Shown here one piece after another: positions 24,136 to 30,871 of a stretch of DNA of 35,372 bases. The translations under genes and the position numbers were made by a program. Source of the stretch: Thermoanaerobaculia bacterium (GTDB lineage Bacteria > Acidobacteriota > Thermoanaerobaculia > Multivoradales > JAGPDF01); NCBI GenBank assembly GCA_018057705.1, contig JAGPDF010000048.1, forward strand, positions 1 through 35,372, given 5' to 3'. Below the pieces are notes generated by a model, which saw nothing but the letters and a program-made list of their open reading frames with translations, was not told where the DNA came from and made no database searches. Within the stretch, counting starts at the first letter, position 1. Each line of letters opens with the position of its first letter.

Positions 24136-24456
24136 GTGGAAACCCGCCGAACGATGTTGCCCGCCATCACGCTTTCGAACGACCCCTGTCCGTTCTGCAG
24201 GTTTCCGCCGGAGAAGGCGGTCCTCGTCGAAATCGGGCGCTTCGATGGCATGACGCGTCGGACCCTGTACCAGGTTGCCTGCGCTTGCAGCGCGGCGGGT
24301 CCCCTGCGCTCCTCCCCCGCCGAAGCCGCGCTCGGCTGGAGGGCCGCTCGCGAGCGCGACACTCCGAAAGATGAAGTGGCGGCCTGGAACGGGACTCCCC
24401 GCCAGCCGTCGGCTACGGTCGAGTCGTTCCGCGTCTGGAGTCCCACCGGGAAATAG
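24136..24456 (+). CDS. Lar-like (restriction-alleviation-type) zinc-ribbon protein
   Basis: The product is 106 aa from a GTG at 24136, chosen because AAGGAGGA ends 5 nt upstream. Residues near 15-65 resemble the Lar/zinc-ribbon pattern: PCPFC near the N-terminus, then YQVACACSAAGPLRSSPAEAA with the closing aromatic GW. Lar proteins usually have CxxC in the second knuckle followed by GAxGP; here it is CAC, one residue shorter, so metal binding may be changed. Lar-type ribbons are common in phages and mobile DNA, where they counter restriction, but many are of unknown role. The surrounding stretch is gene-poor, compatible with acquired DNA. No integrase or phage genes are nearby. The annotation is tentative. 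Confidence 0.55.
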   Translation: METRRTMLPAITLSNDPCPFCRFPPEKAVLVEIGRFDGMTRRTLYQVACACSAAGPLRSSPAEAALGWRAARERDTPKDEVAAWNGTPRQPSATVESFRVWSPTGK

Positions 24457-24498
24457 GCAGGGCAACAGATCGATGGAGCCAGGGACCGGGCACCACGA

Positions 24499-27207
24499 TT
24501 ATCGCGACTCCGGGGGCGGCGACCAGTTCATGACCACCTCGATCCGCGCCCCGCCCCCTTCACCGACCAACTGATTGACCAGGAAGCGCTGCCCGTCGGG
24601 AGCGGGGCTGAAGTAGGTCCTGTTCGAGGTCACTTTCGGCTCGGGGGTGCGCAGCCGGAAGAGCGCGATCGGTGTAGCGAACGAGAACGGATCGGTGCTC
24701 GTGACCGGCACCGCCCTGAGAACGCGGTCGTGTCCGGCGAAGTAGAGCTCCTTGCCGTCGGCGCGCCAGTGCGGCCAGTCGCCGCCATCCCGCGAGACCT
24801 GCCAGTTGCCTCCCGCACTTGCGACAGCACGCACAAAGACCTGCCCGACACCGCCGTCGTCCGAGACGTAGGCGACCAGCTTCCCGTCCGGAGAGACGGC
24901 TGCATGCGCCTCGTTGGCGCGGCCTTCGAGGAACGGCACCGCCTTCTTCGACCCGTCGAGCGGCAGGATCCAGAGGTCGGCGCCGCGATCCGGGTCGTAG
25001 CGCTCGATCAGCAGACTCTTCCCGTCGGGAAACCAGGAGTCGACCCAGCAACCGACGCCCGATTCGAAGAGCAGCTCCTCGGCGCCGCTCCCGTCCGAGG
25101 ACTTGCGGAAGACCGCCCATCCGCTGGTGCGGGGCGACGTGTAGGCAATCGCTCGTCCATCGGGAGACCAGACAGGAGTCTCGCCACCGGCATCGAAGGT
25201 GAGCCGCCGGCCCTGGTCGAGACCGGCGGCGTCGAAGATCCAGAGCTGGCCCTTCTCTCCGGCCGTTACCGTCTGGACCGCGACCTGCCGGCCGTCCGGC
25301 GAGAGCGCGGGCTCCATCAATCTCGCCGCAGAGGTGACGGCGGCGAGCGGCGCTCCGCGGCGATCGAACCAGGCGAGCTCGGTGCTCTCCCGCGCGCCGT
25401 GGCGCAGGGCGATCGTTCCCGAGGCCGAGACGGAGTACCAGTCCTCGGCCGCCGCCTGCTCTTCGGCGCCGATCTGCGCGGCAAGCGGGCTGATCTCTCC
25501 CGAGAGCGTTCCGTTGGCCGGGTCGAAACGCTGCGCGACGAGCGATCCATCATGGACCCAGAGCAGGTAACCGCGCCGGTCGTAAGAGGCGCGCGAGACC
25601 TCCGGCAGGATGCGTCGTGCCGGCGTGCCCGCCGGGCCGCGCCAGTAGATTCCCGCAATCTCGTCGTTACCGAAGCAGGTGTAGATGAGCGCACCGCCAG
25701 GCAAGGCCAGGGGGAAGCGATGGCTTTGCTCGCCGCGACTCGAATCGAGTTCGGTCGCCCGATGGCTCGGTCCCGAAGAGGCCGAAACCTGCGAGAGCGC
25801 CGACGACGCGCCGGACGAGTAGTAGATCTCGCCGTCGTCGCTCCAGCTGCCGCCGCGCGGATCCGAAGCCGGGACCACGGTCTGGGAGAGACCGGTCGCG
25901 AGATCGAGGCGCTTCAACTGACCGCCGGCGAAAAAAGCGAGCTTCTTGCCGTCCGGAGACCAGAACGGCTGCTGGGCGCCTGTCGTCCCGGCGAGCGTCC
26001 GGCTCGCGCCGCTTTCGAAGGAGTGCGCCCAGAGTATGGCGGGCCCTTCGTCCGGCCGGAGCGAGAAAATCATCGTGCGGCCGTCGGGCGACAGCGCGGG
26101 AAAGCCCTGCAGGCTCCCCTTCTCCTCGGGGACGACGGCGAAGCGGGTCACCTGGGTCGCTGTGCCGGCGGCGCGGTCCGGGGCCTGCTGGCGCAGAACG
26201 AACGTGGCCACCGCCGCGCACCCGGCGAGGAGCGCGACGGACCAGGCCATCTGTTCGCGGCGCGACGCGCCGCGCGGCGGAACCTCGACCATCCGCGCCG
26301 GTTCGGTTGCTCCCTCGCCGCGCAGCTGCTCCTCGAGCACGATCCGCGCATCGGCGATGTCGTGCAGGCGGTTCTTCGGGTTGCGCTCGAGGCAGCGGCG
26401 CAGGAGCTGCCGGATCGCCGGCGGCGTCGACTCCGGCAGCTTCGAGAAATCGATCTCGGTCTTGAGCACGCCGGCGAGTGTGTCGGTCACGGTGTCGCCG
26501 GCGAAGAGCGAGCGGCCGACCAGCATCTCGTAGAGCACGACGCCGAAGGCCCAGATGTCCGCCCGCTTGTCGACCGTTACGCCACGCGCCTGCTCCGGCG
26601 CCATGTACGCCGCCGTGCCGAGGATCACCCCCAGCTGCGTCCCGTGCGCCGCCGTCAGGGTCGGCGACTGCATCAGCGTCGGCGAGCGCGCGAGATCCGC
26701 GGCCGACGCAGCCGACCCGGCCGAAGGATCCATGGCCTTGGCGAGCCCGAAGTCGAGGACTTTGACCTTTCCCTCTATGGAGGCCTTTATGTTCTGGGGC
26801 TTCAAGTCCCGGTGAACGATCCCCTTCTCGTGCGCCTCTTCGAGCGCCTGCGCAATCTGGAGCGCGACAGAAAGGCTCTCGGCAATGGCAAAGGCGCCGG
26901 ACTCGAGGCGCTCGGCGAGCGTCAGCCCGTCGACGAGTTCCATGACGAGCGCGCGTGTTCCGTCCGACTCTTCGAGGCCGAAGATCGAGGCGATGTTCGG
27001 ATGATGGAGCTGGGCGAGGAGCTTCGCTTCGCGCTCGAATCTCGCCAGGCGCTCCTTGTCCTCGGTGAATTCGGCAGGCAGGACCTTGATCGCGACCTGG
27101 CGATCGAGCCGGGTGTCGGTCGCCCGGTAGACCTCCCCCATACCGCCCTCGCCCAGCTTGGCGGTGATCTCGTACTGGCCGAGGCGGGTGCCCGAGGAGA
27201 GCGTCAT
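24499..27207 (-). CDS. Receptor-type Ser/Thr protein kinase with PD40 beta-propeller (kinase 1)
   Basis: The product is 902 aa. I chose the ATG at 27207 because [22 protein letters not shown] aligns with the two paralogues; the frame upstream lies inside vapC. The Hanks-type kinase domain (residues about 12-285) is intact: GEGGMG loop, K41 (VAIK), catalytic D134 (HRDLKPQN), D152 (DFG) and GTAAYMAPEQARG. The activation segment has several Ser/Thr (SPTLMQSPTLTAAHGT). One transmembrane helix (WSVALLAGCAAVATFVL, near 355) separates it from an outside TolB/PD40 propeller (FWSPDGKKLAFFAGG, WSPDGRAIAYTSPR). It starts only 16 nt after vapC without a clear ribosome site, so it is probably cotranscribed with vapBC. 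Ligand and targets are unknown. Confidence 0.93.
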   Translation of the reverse strand: MTLSSGTRLGQYEITAKLGEGGMGEVYRATDTRLDRQVAIKVLPAEFTEDKERLARFEREAKLLAQLHHPNIASIFGLEESDGTRALVMELVDGLTLAERLESGAFAIAESLSVALQIAQALEEAHEKGIVHRDLKPQNIKASIEGKVKVLDFGLAKAMDPSAGSAASAADLARSPTLMQSPTLTAAHGTQLGVILGTAAYMAPEQARGVTVDKRADIWAFGVVLYEMLVGRSLFAGDTVTDTLAGVLKTEIDFSKLPESTPPAIRQLLRRCLERNPKNRLHDIADARIVLEEQLRGEGATEPARMVEVPPRGASRREQMAWSVALLAGCAAVATFVLRQQAPDRAAGTATQVTRFAVVPEEKGSLQGFPALSPDGRTMIFSLRPDEGPAILWAHSFESGASRTLAGTTGAQQPFWSPDGKKLAFFAGGQLKRLDLATGLSQTVVPASDPRGGSWSDDGEIYYSSGASSALSQVSASSGPSHRATELDSSRGEQSHRFPLALPGGALIYTCFGNDEIAGIYWRGPAGTPARRILPEVSRASYDRRGYLLWVHDGSLVAQRFDPANGTLSGEISPLAAQIGAEEQAAAEDWYSVSASGTIALRHGARESTELAWFDRRGAPLAAVTSAARLMEPALSPDGRQVAVQTVTAGEKGQLWIFDAAGLDQGRRLTFDAGGETPVWSPDGRAIAYTSPRTSGWAVFRKSSDGSGAEELLFESGVGCWVDSWFPDGKSLLIERYDPDRGADLWILPLDGSKKAVPFLEGRANEAHAAVSPDGKLVAYVSDDGGVGQVFVRAVASAGGNWQVSRDGGDWPHWRADGKELYFAGHDRVLRAVPVTSTDPFSFATPIALFRLRTPEPKVTSNRTYFSPAPDGQRFLVNQLVGEGGGARIEVVMNWSPPPESR

Positions 27208-27223
27208 GCCGGCGCGATCCACA

Positions 27224-27637
27224 TCACGCGCCGCTCTCCAGCGGCAGGCGCTCGAGACCGGCGACGCGCTCGAAGCCGCGGTCGAACGAGGCGATGCGCG
27301 GGATGTCGTGGTTGAGCGCCACGCCGGCATGGACAGCGTCGCGCACCGAGAGGCCCTCGACCGTGCGCAGCAGCGCGCGTGCCCGATCCGTATCCGCCAG
27401 CGTCACCGGCAGGACGACCGGGCAGAGCTGCACGAAGAGCTCGTAGACCTCGTGCGCGAGGTCGGCGCGCCGGAGGCCGAAGTAGCGGTAGAGAATCTCC
27501 TGGAGCACCTCGGTCGACGTATACGCCTCGACCTCGCCGGTGCGCACCCGCGCGAGGAATCGCAGCGCCGGCTCGCGCAGCGGGTGATCCCTCCCTGCCA
27601 CGTACATCGGCACGTTCGAATCGACGAAGACCTTCAT
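27224..27637 (-). CDS. vapC: VapC-type PIN-domain toxin ribonuclease
   Basis: The product is 137 aa, normal for VapC. The four acidic residues that bind Mg2+ in PIN nucleases are present: D6 (VFVDSNVPMY), E43 (STEVLQEIL), D100 (SVRDAVHAG) and D119 (ASFDRGFERV). VapC toxins cut tRNA or rRNA when freed from their antitoxin. Its ATG overlaps the end of the vapB frame by 4 nt, the classic TA layout. It is followed after 16 nt by kinase 1, an unusual neighbour. Confidence 0.92.
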   Translation of the reverse strand: MKVFVDSNVPMYVAGRDHPLREPALRFLARVRTGEVEAYTSTEVLQEILYRYFGLRRADLAHEVYELFVQLCPVVLPVTLADTDRARALLRTVEGLSVRDAVHAGVALNHDIPRIASFDRGFERVAGLERLPLESGA

Positions 27638-27861
27638 CCGCGGCCCGTTTCGATCTCCGCCAGCATCTGATCGATGTCCGCAGTCGGACCACCGAGCGCG
27701 GCGAGGCGCTCCAGCGGATCGGGCTCGCGAGGCCCTTCGGTCAACGCCTGCTCAATGGCACGCCGGACCCATTCGCCCTTGGAGAGCCGCCTTCGCGCCG
27801 CCGCCTTGGCCAGCCGCGCTTCGAGACTCTCTGGAATGAGAACCTGCAATCGATGACTCAT
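27634..27861 (-). CDS. vapB: VapB-type ribbon-helix-helix antitoxin
   Basis: This 75-aa protein has an N-terminal ribbon-helix-helix: the strand RLQVLIPESLEARL, then the helix AAARRRLSKGEWVRRAIEQAL. The acidic C-terminal tail (about residues 45-75, PTADIDQMLAEIE) would wrap and inhibit VapC. RHH antitoxins bind their own promoter together with the toxin, and a repeat is present upstream. It lies immediately before and overlaps vapC by 4 nt. The start is the ATG at 27861; no strong ribosome site is seen. Confidence 0.88.
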   Translation of the reverse strand: MSHRLQVLIPESLEARLAKAAARRRLSKGEWVRRAIEQALTEGPREPDPLERLAALGGPTADIDQMLAEIETGRG

Positions 27862-27866
27862 AGGCG

Positions 27867-27880
27867 CATGCTAACATGCT
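27867..27880. promoter_or_regulatory. Candidate VapB operator, CATGCT direct repeat
   Basis: CATGCT-AA-CATGCT lies 5 nt upstream of the vapB ATG. Because CATG is itself palindromic, the block also reads as overlapping inverted repeats (GCATGC at 27866-27871). Its place and form suit ribbon-helix-helix autoregulation; this is inferred from position. Confidence 0.4.
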
Positions 27881-27965
27881 CACAGCAAGAGGTCGTCTCG
27901 CGCGAGCCCCAGAGGCAGGTCGTCCCGCTTCCGACCGACCAGCGAAAAGGGGTGGCGCCAAGGAC

Positions 27966-28136
<171 letters not shown>

Positions 28137-28161
28137 GGGGGACCGATCACCGCACCGTACT

Positions 28162-30861
28162 TCAACGAGCCTTGCTTTCAGCGAGCCGCCGCTCGAGCTC
28201 CGGGAACCAGTGAAGGACCACTTGCAGGCGTCCGGAGTCCGGAGTCCGGCGCAGGAAGATGAAGCGGCCGTCGCGGGTGACGTCGTAGTTCGGCGTCGTG
28301 ATGCCCGGCCCGAAGTCGTACTCGTCGGCGAAGAGCGACGTCGGCCGGCCCAGACGAGGCTCCGCCGAGCTGCCGTCGAAGGTCGCCGCCATCACCTGTC
28401 CCGCGCCGCGGTAGTAGATCTCGCGGCCGTCGCGGCTCCACCGCGTCTGGGAGCCGCCGCCCTCGGAAACCTGCCAGGCGCGATCGAGGGCCGGATAGGC
28501 CCGCACGTAGATCTCGGGCTCGCCCGATGCGTTCGACTGGTAGACGAGCCAGCGCCCGTCCGGCGAGAGCTCCGGCCCGCCTTCGTAGGCCGGCGTCGCG
28601 ATCAAGGTCCGCGGCTCGAAGGCGCCACCGATCGAAGTGAGCAGGATGTCGCCCGCCGTCTCGGGCCGAATTCGCACGGTTACCAGCGAGTCGGGATCGG
28701 GCCCCGGCGCGGATGGGTAGTCGTTGATTGTCGCGCCCGGCAGTGCACCCCCACGGCCGCTGCCGTCGGCCGCCACCCATCGCGGCACGGTCTGAAGGCG
28801 CAGGAGGATCCGCTGGTCGTCGGCGCTCCAGATCGCGAAGCTCGTGCCAAACGTCCCGCCCGCAATCCGGGTGCGCGTCCCGCGTTCGAAGTCGAGCGCC
28901 TCGAGGGTGCGCGACCCCTCGAGTAGCAGCCGGCGGCCATCTCCGGACACCCGCGGCAGCCCATACGCTCCGGGCGGGAGGTCGAGGGCGCGCTCGCTGC
29001 CGTCGCGCCCCACCGAGACCGCGCGCTTCTCGTCGAACTCCCGCGGCATGTAGAGGAGCGTGCCGGCGGGCGACAGCCGGTAGCCAAGGGATCCGTAAAG
29101 CGGCGCGGCGAGCGACGACGCCGGCAGGACCTCCGTGGCCCGCCCCGAAACGACCGCGCGCTCGGTGTCGAAGGCCATGGCCCAGACCGCTCCGTCGCGC
29201 TCGAAGAGCAGGTGCCCGGTCGCCGACAGCATGGGGGTGGACGCATTCTCGACGACCACGGACCGCTCACCGCCGGTGAGCGACAGCGACTCGATTCGGG
29301 ACGTCTCGGCGTGCTCCGTGAGATTCGCGAAGAGCAGGCGGCGCCCGCCGGGCAGCTCGACCGGGTCGGTGTGCAACACCTCGTGGCGCGCGCCGTCGAG
29401 CCGCGTCAGCTGCGCGGGCTCGCCGCCAGCGGCGGGCACGCGCCAGATCTCGCCGGCGCAGAGGTAATAGATCCAGCCCTCGCCCCAGGCGACGCTGTTG
29501 CGCAGGTCGGCACAGGTCGCGAGCACCGCGCCCTGCTGGTCCGCGAGCGCGAGGCGCACGACGCGCGAGCCTCCCGGGACGAAGGCGATGCTCTGGCCGT
29601 CCGGTGAGAAGGTCAGGGCGTTGACGCCCGACGAGGCCTTGATCTCGGTCGCCTCGGGTCGGTCCAGCCGGCGAACGTAGAGCCTTCGCTGACCCTCGCG
29701 GAAGCCGATCATCGCGATCGTCCGTCCGTCCGGCGAGACTGCGAGACCGGCCGGGACTCGCGTCACCAGGTCGACCCCCGCCGGCAGCGAGAGCTCGACC
29801 TGCGTGACCTCCCTGCGATCGTCTTTCGCCACCTCGCTGCGCGACGCACGCCCCAGCATCCAAGCCGCCCCGGCGATCGCGGCGATCGCGGCGATCGCCG
29901 CGACGCCAGCGACCGCGGCCACCGCGCGCGACCGCGGAAGGGCGCGGCGCTCGGCGGCGAGCGGCGCGGCCACGACCTCCGGGCTCGCGATCGCTTCGGC
30001 CAGCACCAGCCGCGCGTCGCCGATGTCGCGCAGCCGGTTCTTCGGATTGCGCTCGAGGCAGCGGCGCAGCAGCATCCGGATCGCTGCCGGCGTCCCCGCT
30101 GGCAACTGTGAAAGATCGATCTCAGTCTTGAGCACCCCGGCCAGTGTGTCGCTCACCGTGTCGCCGGCGAAGAGCGAGCGGCCGGTCAGCATCTCGAAGA
30201 GCACGACACCGAACGCCCAGATGTCGGCGCGCTTGTCGACCGCCACGCCGCGCGCCTGCTCTGGCGCCATGTAGGCCGCCGTTCCGAGGATCACGCCCAA
30301 CTGCGTCCCGTGCACCGCCGTCAGCGTCGGCGAGTTCATGATCGTCGGAGAACGTGCGAAATCAGCCGCGGAGGCGGCGCCGGAGGTCGCATCCATCGCC
30401 TTGGCGAGCCCGAAGTCGAGGACTTTGACCTCGCCCTCGACGGAGGCCTTGATGTTCTGTGGTTTGAGATCTCTGTGGACGATCCCCTTCTCGTGCGCCG
30501 CTTCGAGCGCTTGCGCGATCTGGAGCGCGAAAGAAAGGCTCTCGGTAAAGGAGAGAGGCCTGGACTCGAGCCGCTCGGCGAGTGTCGGGCCGTCGACGAG
30601 CTCCATGACCAGCGCCCGCGTTCCTCCGGACTCTTCGAGTCCGAAGATCGCGGCGATGTTGGGGTGATGAAGCTGCGCGAGGAGCTTCGCCTCGCGCTCG
30701 AACCTCGCCAGGCGCTCCTTGTCCTCGGTGAATTCGGCAGGCAGGACCTTGATCGCGACCTGGCGGTCGAGCCGAGTGTCGGTCGCCCGGTAGACCTCGC
30801 CCATGCCGCCCTCACCGAGCTTGGCGGTGATCTCGAAGGGGCCGAGGCGTTGACCGATCAC
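28162..30861 (-). CDS. Receptor-type Ser/Thr protein kinase with PD40 beta-propeller (kinase 2)
   Basis: The product is 899 aa from a GTG (30861), 10 nt after the kinase 3 stop and with no clear ribosome site, so translation may be coupled to kinase 3. The kinase domain is intact: GEGGMG, K38, D131 (HRDLKPQN), D149 (DFG), GTAAYMAPEQARG. The activation segment differs slightly from the other two (SPTIMNSPTLTAVHGT). The membrane segment near 325-345 is built from an Ala-Ile-Ala repeat encoded by a 9-bp tandem repeat (29872-29898). The outside half is a PD40/TolB propeller (VSPDGRTIAMIGFREG, FSPDGQSIAFVPGG, LSPDGRWLVYQSNASG) that has diverged strongly from kinases 1 and 3, suggesting a different signal. 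Substrates are unknown. Confidence 0.93.
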   Translation of the reverse strand: MIGQRLGPFEITAKLGEGGMGEVYRATDTRLDRQVAIKVLPAEFTEDKERLARFEREAKLLAQLHHPNIAAIFGLEESGGTRALVMELVDGPTLAERLESRPLSFTESLSFALQIAQALEAAHEKGIVHRDLKPQNIKASVEGEVKVLDFGLAKAMDATSGAASAADFARSPTIMNSPTLTAVHGTQLGVILGTAAYMAPEQARGVAVDKRADIWAFGVVLFEMLTGRSLFAGDTVSDTLAGVLKTEIDLSQLPAGTPAAIRMLLRRCLERNPKNRLRDIGDARLVLAEAIASPEVVAAPLAAERRALPRSRAVAAVAGVAAIAAIAAIAGAAWMLGRASRSEVAKDDRREVTQVELSLPAGVDLVTRVPAGLAVSPDGRTIAMIGFREGQRRLYVRRLDRPEATEIKASSGVNALTFSPDGQSIAFVPGGSRVVRLALADQQGAVLATCADLRNSVAWGEGWIYYLCAGEIWRVPAAGGEPAQLTRLDGARHEVLHTDPVELPGGRRLLFANLTEHAETSRIESLSLTGGERSVVVENASTPMLSATGHLLFERDGAVWAMAFDTERAVVSGRATEVLPASSLAAPLYGSLGYRLSPAGTLLYMPREFDEKRAVSVGRDGSERALDLPPGAYGLPRVSGDGRRLLLEGSRTLEALDFERGTRTRIAGGTFGTSFAIWSADDQRILLRLQTVPRWVAADGSGRGGALPGATINDYPSAPGPDPDSLVTVRIRPETAGDILLTSIGGAFEPRTLIATPAYEGGPELSPDGRWLVYQSNASGEPEIYVRAYPALDRAWQVSEGGGSQTRWSRDGREIYYRGAGQVMAATFDGSSAEPRLGRPTSLFADEYDFGPGITTPNYDVTRDGRFIFLRRTPDSGRLQVVLHWFPELERRLAESKAR
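29872..29898. repeat. 9-bp tandem repeat GGCGATCGC x3 inside kinase 2
   Basis: Three exact copies in a row, in frame, encode part of the Ala-Ile-Ala membrane helix of kinase 2. Each unit contains the palindrome GCGATCGC. In-frame units can be gained or lost without breaking the gene. Confidence 0.9.
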
Positions 30862-30871
30862 CGGGACCCGT

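Noticed and set aside
23799-24446. Upstream extension of the 65-aa minus-strand protein to 281 aa
   Set aside because: The extension runs opposite the better-supported zinc-ribbon gene and has random composition; a good ribosome site marks the short start at 23798.
29872-29898. GCGATCGC units as a cyanobacterial HIP1 signature
   Set aside because: They occur as one tandem coding repeat, and nothing else in the window points to cyanobacteria.
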